Shown one piece after another: positions 19,821 to 27,376 of a stretch of 27,376 nucleotides of DNA. Where the stretch lies: the NCBI GenBank assembly GCA_910586775.1, contig CAJUJN010000057.1, forward strand, positions 1-27,376, read 5' to 3'. A program made the position numbers and the translations under genes. Position 1 is the first letter of the stretch, and each line of letters starts with the position of its first letter. The DNA is from an uncultured Acetatifactor sp. (GTDB lineage: Bacteria > Bacillota > Clostridia > Lachnospirales > Lachnospiraceae). The notes under the pieces were generated by a model. The model did no database searches. It worked only from the letters and a program-made list of their open reading frames with translations, and was not told the DNA's origin.

Positions 19821-22364
19821 CTAATTTTTCCAATTATGAAAGCCTTGTTGAGCTACTTTATTACCGCCCCAGGGCAATATCACTTCCGCCTCCGTTCCGT
19901 GTGGAACATTCACATACAGGTGGGTCTCTCCGTATCTGCGCGTCCAGCGGACATATACGTCTCCGTAGGGTGTTTCCACCGTGGCACTGGCAGACAGAAG
20001 CTTCTCCGGAAGATAAGGCTGCACCCGGAATCTGCGCCATCCGGCTTCCAGAGGTCTGATACCCGCCAGAAATGCATAGTACCAGTACACTACCGCGCCG
20101 TACATGGGATGGTTGTGGGAGTTCATGGTGGGATTCTTTTTCAGTTCAAAGCGTTCCCACATGGTAGTGGCCTCATTCTGGATCATGAACCCGAAGGATG
20201 GATATTCCTCCCTGACAGCCAGCTTCCATGCATCCTCCAGATATCCGTAACCTGTCAGCACCTCCATCATATAGCGCGTACAGAGATTTCCTGTGGTAAA
20301 CCGATATTCTTTTTCCGCCAGATCCTGATGCAGACAGTCAGCCGCTTTCTGTCTGTCCTCTTCGGGGAGGATACCCAGCCACAGCGCAAAGGACTGACAC
20401 CCCTGGGAACCGGTGGCCACCTTTCCGCTCTCCGCATCATACCATTTCTCCAGAAATGCCGCTGCGATTTCCTCCGCTTCCTGACGATGTTTCTGCACCT
20501 CCTCTTCCATGCCCAGTTTCGCTGCCATCTGCATCAGCAGACAGGTATTGTAATAGTGATATCCTGTGGACATCAGCTCGCCCGGCGTCACCGCTGAAAC
20601 CGCGTATTCCTCACTGGCACAGGCATAGGCAGGAGCGGCCCAGTCACCGTAATAGCTGTAATTGACAATGTGGTTGTCACTGTTCTTTGCAAGGAAACGG
20701 TTCCATCTGCAGAAGCCCTCGTAGCCTTCCTCTATGATGTCCAGGTTGCCGGTGTGCAGGTAAGCCTGCCATGCGGCAATCAGGTAGCTGGAACAAACCG
20801 GGTCCGCAGGACGGCAGCCAAAGGCAAACGGCGCGGTACAGGTAATGCTGCCTTCCTCATCCTGTACGTCCATGCAGTCTCTCACCACCTTGGGAAACAG
20901 GCGGCCCACATCAAAGCTGTAGGGGGTGGCTTCAAACCGCACTGTGGCATCGTTCATCCAGCCCACGCGCTCGTCCCTCTGAGGACAATCCGTCAAAATA
21001 CTGTGGACATTCGCTTTCTCCGTCTGTACTGCATTGCGGTAAATTTTATCCACTAAAGTGTTTCCGCAGGTAAAATAGCCTGACGAAGCGGCATCCGTAT
21101 AGAGACTGACCGCGCAGATATCTCCTTTCAGAAGTTCCTCCGGATATCCAGTCACTTCCGCATATCGGAAACCGTGATAGGTAAATTCCGGCTGCCAGCA
21201 GGCAGGCTGCTTTTCATCCCCTGAAGCCACATAAGTATCCTCGCTTGCTGCATTGCGCAGCTGGGGCAGGTACAGGCGATGCTCTTCATCCAGGAATTCC
21301 ATATGCCTGATGGTAATCTCCTGTCCGGCTTCCATTCCTTCGGGAATCCTGATACGGCAGACTCCGGCAATGTTCTGTCCGAAATCCACAAGCCAGATTC
21401 CCTTTTCTACCTGGTTCACTGCCTTTGCGGCATAGATTTCCTGTTCCCGAATGTACTCCAGTGTCTGGGGTTCCATCCTGCCGCCCGGAGGCTCGGCCGC
21501 TGCCGCGGAAAACAGTTCCCCTGATGCAATGCCGGGCCTGCTGAAATCCGGCCGGGCATGCTTCGCATCATAACGTTCGCCCAGAAAAATGTCCGCGTAC
21601 ACCACCGGGTCATAAAAGTATTTCCAGTCCGTATCCGTGCGTTTCCATTCCACGCTGCCGTCCAGATAGCGAATTCTAAGCTGTGCGCTTAACTGCCTTT
21701 TTCCCACATAGGCGGGAATCCGGTTCACCAGCTGATAGCATATGTTCTGGTCATTCCGCCAGCCGCCTGCCACCCGTATGCCCAGCCGGTTACTGCCCGG
21801 CTGCAGCAATTTTTCCAGACCCGGAAGCACTGTGTAATAAGCTCTTTTATCATACTGGCTGTAAGCCGGGTTCATTGGACTGGTAAATACTGCCTCACCG
21901 TTCAGATAAACCTTGTGGTAGCCCAGGCCGCACACAAACAGGCAAGCGGATTCCACCTCCTTTTCACAGGAGAAGTCGCCGATGTAGGCAGCAACCCCGT
22001 TTTTCCGCTCCTCCTGCTCGCAGATCCAGTCAGCTTCCCAGGTCTCCAACTTACCCGGACAGAAATCCTGTCCGGCTTCCCCGCCTGTCACCCCTTCCTG
22101 ATTTTTCAGGCCGACCCGCAGGGTATAGACTTCTCCTGCTTCCAGTTTCTCCCCGTCATATCTGCACTGCTGCCGGGCATCCTCTCTCCAGCCACTGTCC
22201 CATATCGTCTTCTCTCCCTGGCTGACCGCAAGGCGGTATGCGGACTGCCGCTCTCCTTCGCCTGCCGCCACCGCCCATGAAAATACGGGGCTGGCGCTTT
22301 CCGTAATACAGACCCGGGAAGCATTTGTCCTTCCGTGCTCGATTCGTATTTTATATGGTTTCAT
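19821..22364 (-). CDS. Alpha-L-rhamnosidase, GH78
   Basis: An 847-residue glycosidase that removes terminal alpha-L-rhamnose from plant glycosides, pectin side chains or microbial glycans. N-terminal beta domains (Fn3-like start, then a sugar-binding-type domain around residues 105-240 with GLGYHKVYLNG and NPAYSQYDKRAYY) precede the (alpha/alpha)6 catalytic barrel. The family signature DCPQRDERVGW is at 459-469, and acidic residues there and at Glu478 are catalytic candidates. A late NSHNHPMYGAVVYW motif supplies the conserved His. No signal peptide is present, so it works in the cytoplasm on imported substrate. The start has AAGGA four bases upstream. It is encoded 121 bp after the second permease. 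No rhamnose catabolic genes are in view. Confidence 0.95.
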   Translation of the reverse strand: MKPYKIRIEHGRTNASRVCITESASPVFSWAVAAGEGERQSAYRLAVSQGEKTIWDSGWREDARQQCRYDGEKLEAGEVYTLRVGLKNQEGVTGGEAGQDFCPGKLETWEADWICEQEERKNGVAAYIGDFSCEKEVESACLFVCGLGYHKVYLNGEAVFTSPMNPAYSQYDKRAYYTVLPGLEKLLQPGSNRLGIRVAGGWRNDQNICYQLVNRIPAYVGKRQLSAQLRIRYLDGSVEWKRTDTDWKYFYDPVVYADIFLGERYDAKHARPDFSRPGIASGELFSAAAAEPPGGRMEPQTLEYIREQEIYAAKAVNQVEKGIWLVDFGQNIAGVCRIRIPEGMEAGQEITIRHMEFLDEEHRLYLPQLRNAASEDTYVASGDEKQPACWQPEFTYHGFRYAEVTGYPEELLKGDICAVSLYTDAASSGYFTCGNTLVDKIYRNAVQTEKANVHSILTDCPQRDERVGWMNDATVRFEATPYSFDVGRLFPKVVRDCMDVQDEEGSITCTAPFAFGCRPADPVCSSYLIAAWQAYLHTGNLDIIEEGYEGFCRWNRFLAKNSDNHIVNYSYYGDWAAPAYACASEEYAVSAVTPGELMSTGYHYYNTCLLMQMAAKLGMEEEVQKHRQEAEEIAAAFLEKWYDAESGKVATGSQGCQSFALWLGILPEEDRQKAADCLHQDLAEKEYRFTTGNLCTRYMMEVLTGYGYLEDAWKLAVREEYPSFGFMIQNEATTMWERFELKKNPTMNSHNHPMYGAVVYWYYAFLAGIRPLEAGWRRFRVQPYLPEKLLSASATVETPYGDVYVRWTRRYGETHLYVNVPHGTEAEVILPWGGNKVAQQGFHNWKN

Positions 22365-22485
22365 AATTCCTTCTTTCTTTTACTTGTTGTCCCGTTTCAC
22401 GCCGTCAAATCCCTGCTGCTCCTCAGCCGCTGAAGCAATATCTGTCTCGCTTTATTTGTTGTCGCTTTATACGGCAAAGCATTCC

Positions 22486-23406
22486 TCATCCTTTTACCGC
22501 ACCGATCATGATTCCCTTCACAAAGTATTTCTGAATAAAGGGATAGGCCAGCATAAGCGGCACCGTAGACACAATGATCACGGAATATTTCAGGGTCTGC
22601 GCCGTCTTCAGCTTGGCAATCACGGCTTCCATCTCCATACCGCCGGATGTCATGTCAATCTTTCCAACGATCAAAATATCACGCAAAACCGTCTGCAACG
22701 GCATCAGGTTCCTGTCCTTGAGATAAATCAACGCGCTGAAATAGTCATTCCAATGCCCCACCGCATAGTACAGCACCAGCACCGCAATCGTGGGCTTCAC
22801 CAACGGCAGTATCACCCGCACCAGCATCTGCAGCGTGTTGGCGCCGTCCAGGATGGCCGCTTCCTCCAGGCTTTTCGGCACTCCGTACATAAAGAAGCTG
22901 CGCAGAATAAGCACATTGTAGACCGAGACAGCGCCGGGAATAATCATTGCAAGAGGCGAATTGTACAGCCCCATATCCCTGACCTGCAGAAACAGCGGTA
23001 TCAGCCCTCCCGAAAAATACATGGTAAACACCATGAAAATCGTGAAAAACCTGCGCAGTACAAAATCCTGTCTGGATATGGGATAAGCCGCCAGTATGGT
23101 CATAAAAATGTTCACCGCCGTTCCGATGACCGTATACAGAACGGAATTGGCATATCCTGTAAGAATATCCCTGTATTCCAGTATCAGCTCATAGCCGCTG
23201 AAATGAAATCCCTTTGGCAATAAGAATACTTTTCCCGAAGTCACCAGATTCGGATCAGAAAAGGATGCCGCCACGATAAACCATAACGGCCATGCATAAA
23301 TAAAAAACAGGATTCCCATCACAATTCCGTTTACAATGTAAAACCCTTTGTCTGCACCGGTGGCCTTGCGCCTTTTGCGGTGCGTCTTTTTCATCTCAGC
23401 CTTCAT
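22486..23406 (-). CDS. Carbohydrate ABC transporter permease, YtcP-like
   Basis: An inner-membrane subunit of a CUT1-type sugar importer. About six membrane segments are visible, with the EAA loop at residues 182-184 (SLEEAAILDGAN), where the ATPase docks. The pattern FIYAWPLWFIVAASFSDP near the N-terminus and the C-terminal YPFIQKYFVKGIMIGAVKG ending are typical of the YtcP branch. The ATG at 23406 is chosen because GGGGG lies about eight bases upstream; an in-frame GTG three codons earlier is possible. It starts 12 bp after the other permease and so is translationally close. No ATPase gene is in the operon; such systems often share a housekeeping MsmK-type ATPase. Confidence 0.93.
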   Translation of the reverse strand: MKAEMKKTHRKRRKATGADKGFYIVNGIVMGILFFIYAWPLWFIVAASFSDPNLVTSGKVFLLPKGFHFSGYELILEYRDILTGYANSVLYTVIGTAVNIFMTILAAYPISRQDFVLRRFFTIFMVFTMYFSGGLIPLFLQVRDMGLYNSPLAMIIPGAVSVYNVLILRSFFMYGVPKSLEEAAILDGANTLQMLVRVILPLVKPTIAVLVLYYAVGHWNDYFSALIYLKDRNLMPLQTVLRDILIVGKIDMTSGGMEMEAVIAKLKTAQTLKYSVIIVSTVPLMLAYPFIQKYFVKGIMIGAVKG

Positions 23407-23418
23407 CGCCGCCACCCC

Positions 23419-24387
23419 CTACCATATGCTGTACCCGGCCAGTTTCCGCGTAGTCCGGTTGGCCCAGAACAGAAGGATCATACTGATTACCGAATTAAAC
23501 AGCCCCACCGCGGTGGAAAATCCGTAATCGCTGTTGATCAGTCCCATCTTGTAAGTATAGGTGGACAGCACTTCGGAAGCCGCCAGATTCAGAGGGTTCT
23601 GCATCAGCAGAATCTTCTCATAACTCACGTTAATCACGCCGCCCAGTCCCATGATAAATACCACGAATATCGTGGGACGTATTTCCATCAGATCAATATG
23701 CCAGATCCGCTGCCAGATGGAAGCCCCGTCCACAATCGCCGCCTCGTGAAGCTGCATGTCCACTCCTGCCAGCGCCGCGATATAAATGACCGAACTGAAT
23801 CCCAGCCCCTGCCAGACACCGCTCCACGTATATACGGAACGGAACAAATCCCCTGAGGACAGGAAGGGAATCCCTTCCGCCCCCAGAGCGTTTAACGCCA
23901 CGTTGACAATGCCGTTATCTCCCAGAAAGATGGCCAGCATACCTACCAGTACCACGTTGGAAATGAAGTAGGGCAGATAAGTAATCATCTGCAGCGTCTT
24001 TTTCCAATGACTGCTGCGCACATAATTGATCATCAGCGAGAATATAATGGGAATCGCAGCCCCCGCCAGCAGGCTGTATATACTGATGAGCAGAGTATTT
24101 TTCAACAGACTCCCAAAATTATAGCTGGCAAAAAATCTTTCGAAGTGCTTCAGCCCCACCCAGGGACTTCCCCAGATGCCTGCCTTGATCTGATATTTTT
24201 TAAATGCAAGCTGGATACCGGCCATTGGTATATAGTTAAAAAGGATAAAATAGGCCGCCACCGGCACCATCATCAGATACAGAATGGTATTTACCCTGAT
24301 GTCCTTTCCCAGGCGCGTCCAAAAGCCTTTCTTCTTACCAGCACTTCCGATGTATCCGGTTTTTTCGTATTTTTTCTGTTTTTTCAT
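23419..24387 (-). CDS. Carbohydrate ABC transporter permease, LplB-like
   Basis: The partner permease of the CUT1-type importer. A basic N-terminal tail is followed by six membrane segments. The LplB-family FNYIPMAGIQLAFKKYQ motif sits near residue 50-66, and the EAA loop is LHEAAIVDGASIW with EAA at 215-217. The C-terminal NRTTRKLAGYSIW end is characteristic. The 322-residue length fits. The start follows AAAGG with a 7-base spacer, 49 bp after the binding-protein gene. It should form a heterodimer channel with the YtcP-like protein and deliver the ligand caught by the lipoprotein. Confidence 0.94.
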   Translation of the reverse strand: MKKQKKYEKTGYIGSAGKKKGFWTRLGKDIRVNTILYLMMVPVAAYFILFNYIPMAGIQLAFKKYQIKAGIWGSPWVGLKHFERFFASYNFGSLLKNTLLISIYSLLAGAAIPIIFSLMINYVRSSHWKKTLQMITYLPYFISNVVLVGMLAIFLGDNGIVNVALNALGAEGIPFLSSGDLFRSVYTWSGVWQGLGFSSVIYIAALAGVDMQLHEAAIVDGASIWQRIWHIDLMEIRPTIFVVFIMGLGGVINVSYEKILLMQNPLNLAASEVLSTYTYKMGLINSDYGFSTAVGLFNSVISMILLFWANRTTRKLAGYSIW

Positions 24388-24436
24388 TCATTATCCTTTA
24401 ATGCTTCCGTTTTCATCGTTCCGTTTCAGCCTGTCC

Positions 24437-26092
24437 TCACTGTCTTTCGCTGAGCCATCTGTCGTATGCTGCCCTGTCAATCTCCTGCAGTCTCTCCAGG
24501 TCCATTGAACTCAGGTTTGCAAGATACTCCTCCCAGGTACTTTCAAGGTCATATGCTCCGGTGACTACAAGAGACTGGTATTGGTCTACATAAGAATTAA
24601 TTGCGGTCACCAAATCCGCTTTCTCTTCCAGTTCCTCCTCTGACCAGGATAAGCTGGGATATTCATCCGCCGCATATTCCAGCAGGCGCTTCCGCTGCTG
24701 AAGCAGGAACAGCTCTTCCGGATTATCCAGTCCTTCACTGTACAATACAGCCTCTCCCAGAGGAGCCGGATACCATCCGACCAACAGTGCGCTGTTCCGG
24801 ATTGCATTCTGGTCCGCGCCCCATTCTCCGTCCTCTATCCAGTGATATTTTCCGTCGTCATCCAGGGTATAGGTTTCTCCTTCCACCCCCATGATACCCA
24901 ACACGGCGCCTTCCTCCGTATACAGATAATCCGCCCATGCACAGATCAGCTCCGGATGCTCGCATTTATCCGTAATCACCAGTCCGCCGTACTGTACGCC
25001 CTTTCCGGCAGGAACGCTGTGCGCTCCGTCAAAAGGAAGGATTGCATCGTAATCCTCGTCCCGCTCCGTACCCACATGCTGATAGACACCCCAGGTAGGA
25101 ATCACACCCAGTGCGTCCTGCGTGGCTCCGATGGCATTAATATCCTCCCAGGTAGCGCTGTAGCAATCCTGATTGACCAGTTTTTCCTCGTAAGCCCTGG
25201 CCATAAACTCCAGAAACTCCTTGTATTCCTGAGACGTAGGCACATAGGTAATACTTCCGGTATCATGGTCGTACATGGACATTGTATTCCAGTCCATTGC
25301 AATCCCGAATATCGGCATCAGCATGCTTACAGCCCCGTTGGGACAGTAGATGGGATACTCGTCCTGCTCCCCGTTTCCGTTGGGGTCCCCGTCCCGGAAA
25401 GCGCAGAGCACATCATAAAATTCGTCTTTGGTCTTGGGCATTTCCTTTCCCACCTTGTCAAGCCAAACCGTATTGATGTAAACCGCAGGCGCCGAAAGGC
25501 CCGGACCGTCCAGTTCCGGCAGGGCATAGATATTGCCGTCAGCAGAAGTAATATTCCCCCATATATCCTGTTCATCCAACTTTTTCTTCAGATTCGGCAT
25601 GTATTGATTGATCAAATCATTCAAAGGAATAATGATTCCCTGGGCTGCATATTTGTACGTATCAACAGAACTGATTCCGCTCTTGATATACACATCGTAA
25701 TAATCGCCTCCGTTGAAGCTCAGATTCCGCTTCTCGTCCAGTTCTGCCTGGCTGAATGTAGTGAGGTCCCAGTGAATGTTGGTCCTCTCCTCCAGCTTCT
25801 GCATGGTCAGCGTCTTGTCCAGCTCCTGTCCCGTATTGGAAAAGGCAAATGCTTCCACCGTCCATGTCTCCTTCAGAGGAAACGCAATTTCTTCTACGCT
25901 GCCCCCGGCACTGCCGTCTGCATTCTCTCCGCTGTTTCCGCCGCTTCCGGAATCTGATCCATCTCCTGGAGTACCGGACTGTTCCGCCGCCTGGCCACTG
26001 CCCCGGGAAGGCTCATCTCCTCCCGAGCCGCAGCCGGCCAACATACTGCATACCAATAAACCTGCCACCATAATGATATGTTTTCTCTTCAT
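24437..26092 (-). CDS. Extracellular solute-binding lipoprotein, LplA-like
   Basis: The substrate-capture component of the importer. The signal sequence MKRKHIIMVAGLLVCSM leads to the lipobox LAGC, with the lipidated Cys21. A Gly/Ser/Asp-rich linker (about residues 22-70) tethers the 480-residue binding domain to the membrane. Family features include WDLTTFSQAELDEKRNLSFN and GDYYDVYI near the N-lobe. The DPNGNGEQDEYPIY stretch looks like a calcium-binding DxNxDG-type loop, as in LplA-type proteins. The start has GGAGGG nine bases upstream; longer frames lack a signal sequence start. First gene of the operon, about 250 bases downstream of its promoter. The ligand is likely a rhamnosyl oligosaccharide or glycoside, inferred from the rhamnosidase. 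Confidence 0.94.
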   Translation of the reverse strand: MKRKHIIMVAGLLVCSMLAGCGSGGDEPSRGSGQAAEQSGTPGDGSDSGSGGNSGENADGSAGGSVEEIAFPLKETWTVEAFAFSNTGQELDKTLTMQKLEERTNIHWDLTTFSQAELDEKRNLSFNGGDYYDVYIKSGISSVDTYKYAAQGIIIPLNDLINQYMPNLKKKLDEQDIWGNITSADGNIYALPELDGPGLSAPAVYINTVWLDKVGKEMPKTKDEFYDVLCAFRDGDPNGNGEQDEYPIYCPNGAVSMLMPIFGIAMDWNTMSMYDHDTGSITYVPTSQEYKEFLEFMARAYEEKLVNQDCYSATWEDINAIGATQDALGVIPTWGVYQHVGTERDEDYDAILPFDGAHSVPAGKGVQYGGLVITDKCEHPELICAWADYLYTEEGAVLGIMGVEGETYTLDDDGKYHWIEDGEWGADQNAIRNSALLVGWYPAPLGEAVLYSEGLDNPEELFLLQQRKRLLEYAADEYPSLSWSEEELEEKADLVTAINSYVDQYQSLVVTGAYDLESTWEEYLANLSSMDLERLQEIDRAAYDRWLSERQ

Positions 26093-26211
26093 TATTTCAT
26101 ACCCTCCTGCCCGCTTTAGCGGATATCCGGTTATGGCTTGAAAGTGGCCTTCTTTCAAATCCTCTCCTGTCCCGCTCTCTGAACTCTGTTGCCGTGTTTT
26201 ATGTGCCGCTC

Positions 26212-26231
26212 AAATTTATCCGGGTAAATTT
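26212..26231. promoter_or_regulatory. Palindromic operator candidate in the importer leader
   Basis: AAATTTA-TCCGGG-TAAATTT, 7-bp perfect arms around a TCCGGG centre. It lies about 110-130 bases downstream of the predicted transcription start of the lipoprotein gene. It shares the AATTTATCCGGGTAAATT core with the site at 26391-26416. Confidence 0.6.
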
Positions 26232-26349
26232 TATTGTAAAAAAATTTGGAGAAATTTTACCAACAATCACCAGGACAGGCGTATATTTCCTGACATTCCT
26301 GTAAAATATAATTGTAATCCCAAACTTTTTCTACACTTTCTACATTGTT

Positions 26350-26378
26350 ATCATACCTTATATGCCGAAAAAATGCAA
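26350..26378 (-). promoter_or_regulatory. Promoter of the importer-rhamnosidase operon
   Basis: On the minus strand TTGCAT (26373-26378) and TATGAT (26350-26355) are 17 bp apart, with the start near 26343. One palindrome lies 13 bp upstream of the -35 box and a second lies in the leader. The intergenic region 26093-26504 also carries the start signals of the divergent gene but no further gene. Confidence 0.75.
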
Positions 26379-26390
26379 TAGGTTTTTGAG

Positions 26391-26416
26391 AAATAATTTA
26401 TCCGGGTAAATTATTT
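26391..26416. promoter_or_regulatory. Palindromic operator candidate upstream of the importer promoter
   Basis: AAATAATTTA-TCCGGG-TAAATTATTT has 10-bp perfect arms, centred near -60 of the importer promoter. The centre is identical to the 26212-26231 site, 182 bp away centre to centre. The central CG dinucleotide is what LacI-family operators usually have. It lies about 90 bp from the divergent gene at 26505. Confidence 0.65.
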
Positions 26417-26504
26417 TTTCAAGAGGAGCCCAAAGGAATATTTCCCCTCCTGCAGACATATCTATTATAAAAGAAAATGACAAGATAAAATGAAGGGGAA
26501 TAGG

Positions 26505-26978
26505 ATGAGTGCTAAAACAAAAATCGTCGTACTTCACATGAAAGAGTTGATTTATACCGGAATTTTTGCTGTTCTGGGAGTACTGCTCGTTATTCTGCTG
26601 ATCCTGATGTTCCTGCCGGGCAAGGATAAAAAAGACCCTCCTGCCCCTGAACCGGAGCCGGAAGTAACAGAAACCGCCTCCCTCTACATACCGGGCATCT
26701 ATACCACCGAACTGGTACTGGGCAGTGAATCTATTGACGTGGAAGTCATCGTGGATAAGAATTCCATCACCTCTATCCGGATGGTCAACCTGGGCGAAGC
26801 CGTCACCACCATGTATCCGCTGCTGCAGCCCACCTTTGATTCCATCTGCGAACAGGTTATGGAACAGCAGTCTCTGGAATCCATCAGCTATTCGACCGAC
26901 AGCAAGTATACTTCGCTGGTGCTGCTGGAGGCGATACAGAATTCGCTGGAGAAGGCGAAGACGACCGGGGCGGAGTAA
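26505..26978 (+). CDS. Membrane-anchored FMN-binding-domain-like protein
   Basis: A 157-residue protein with a basic start, one membrane segment (about residues 16-37), and a Pro/Glu linker (DPPAPEPEPEVTE). The outer domain (about 55-150) begins IPGIYTTELVLGSESIDVEVIV. Its layout follows the FMN_bind pattern: G-x-Y strand, valine-rich strands, MYPLLQP, then QQSLESISYSTDSKYTS in place of the usual QS-x-x-D-x-VSGAT-x-TS. Because that flavinylation-type motif is altered, flavin binding is doubtful. The start ATG follows AAGGGG; an in-frame ATG at 26490 is less well placed. Similar short proteins seem common in Lachnospiraceae, with no known role. Divergent from the importer operon. Confidence 0.8.
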   Translation: MSAKTKIVVLHMKELIYTGIFAVLGVLLVILLILMFLPGKDKKDPPAPEPEPEVTETASLYIPGIYTTELVLGSESIDVEVIVDKNSITSIRMVNLGEAVTTMYPLLQPTFDSICEQVMEQQSLESISYSTDSKYTSLVLLEAIQNSLEKAKTTGAE

Positions 26979-26980
26979 TG

Positions 26981-27150
26981 CCGGAAGATGAGCGTGAACG
27001 GGCGAAGTTTCCCGGGGTGATTCAAAAGCGCATGAATGAACAATATTTCCCGGGATGATTCGGAAGCGAGTGAACAGGCGAAACTTCCCGGGATGATTTG
27101 GAAGAGCGTGAACGGACAAAATTTCCGGAATGATTCGGAAGCGTGAAGAG
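26981..27150 (+). repeat. Degenerate 38-bp tandem repeat, about four copies
   Basis: Units start near 26992, 27028, 27066 and 27104, with a partial copy at each end. The shared pattern is GCG-TGAAC-GGCGAAA-TTTCCCGGGATGATTCGGAA, and copies are 36-38 bp long. Each contains the palindrome TTCCCGGGA or a variant. It follows the stop of the 26505-26978 gene at once. There are frame-compatible stretches on both strands, but no ribosome site or coding character, so I regard it as non-coding. Confidence 0.8.
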
Positions 27151-27181
27151 AATATAGCTACATTGAAATACGTCAGAGAGG

Positions 27182-27210
27182 AAAGGGGCGTCGTAATGGC
27201 TGCCCCTTTT
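27182..27210 (+). terminator. Terminator after the tandem repeat
   Basis: AAAGGGGC (27182-27189) pairs with GCCCCTTT (27202-27209), followed by T. It is probably the terminator of the 26505-26978 gene, which would place the tandem repeat in its 3' untranslated region. A further imperfect hairpin (CAAGC-AAAACGG with CCGTTTT-GCTTG, 27247-27297) lies beyond it. No gene is seen from 26979 to the window end at 27376. Confidence 0.65.
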
Positions 27211-27376
27211 ACTGCGAGTATATATCTTCTGCCTTCCGGCGCTGCTCAAGCAAAACGGCCATACTGCAGGGAACTCAGGAGGCCCGTTTTGAGCTTGAAC
27301 AGCAGATTCAGTTTATAAAGGTACTCATACTTCGCATACTAAAATTAGGCATACTACCAGAAATTACGCCACTTTG

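Noticed and set aside
26358..27119. Minus-strand 253-codon frame over the FMN-binding-like gene
   Set aside because: It is antisense to a gene with a clear ribosome site and membrane segment, and its N-terminal part is just the translated 38-bp tandem repeat.

Overview
The window looks like chromosomal DNA of a Clostridia member, most likely a Lachnospiraceae gut bacterium. The reasons are LL-diaminopimelate aminotransferase (dapL) beside dapF, a T-box-led aspS followed by gatCAB, an LplA/LplB/YtcP-type sugar ABC importer with a GH78 rhamnosidase, AGGAGG-type ribosome binding sites, and several short membrane proteins of a kind I associate with that family. This is inferred from gene content alone; no rRNA or tRNA gene is visible.

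Layout. 1-570: 3' end of an ABC-2 type permease. 698-2493: guaB (minus strand) with its terminator, a two-unit 109-bp leader repeat and a consensus promoter. 2502-4199: two uncharacterised membrane proteins, divergent, and a terminator that works in both directions. 4373-11296: a minus-strand block aspS - NUDIX - gatC - gatA - gatB behind a strong promoter and a T-box leader. This is the machinery for tRNA-dependent amidation (Asp-tRNA-Asn and/or Glu-tRNA-Gln). GatA and GatB both carry low-complexity insertions; the GatA one contains six 21-bp tandem repeats. 11315-15855: a frameshifted small gene, an acyltransferase-3 membrane protein, dapL, dapF (lysine/peptidoglycan precursor synthesis) and an AT-rich gene with its own promoter. 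15926-16612: a 27-bp perfect hairpin and decayed coding remnants. 16613-19577: SGNH hydrolase, RpiB-family isomerase, LacI-family regulator. 19821-26092: a glycoside-uptake operon (lipoprotein, two permeases, cytoplasmic alpha-L-rhamnosidase) behind a promoter flanked by two matching palindromes. 26505-27376: an FMN-binding-like membrane protein, a degenerate 38-bp tandem repeat and a terminator.

The most unusual signal is a dispersed, structured repeat family. An 11-bp motif (transcript sense CGGAACTGGAA) brackets palindromic units of 109, 107, 63 or 49 bp. It lies directly upstream of the ribosome binding sites of four genes (guaB, gatA, aspS and the rpiB homologue), always in the same orientation. 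The palindrome arms differ in sequence between loci but stay complementary, which suggests a transcribed hairpin element or a small mobile/REP-like repeat. I do not recognise it as a named family.

How the genes work together: the T-box, AspRS and GatCAB form a plausible tRNA-sensing amidation operon. dapF and dapL are adjacent steps of one pathway. The LplA/LplB/YtcP importer would feed rhamnose-capped substrates to the intracellular GH78 enzyme, with the LacI-type protein as a candidate regulator.
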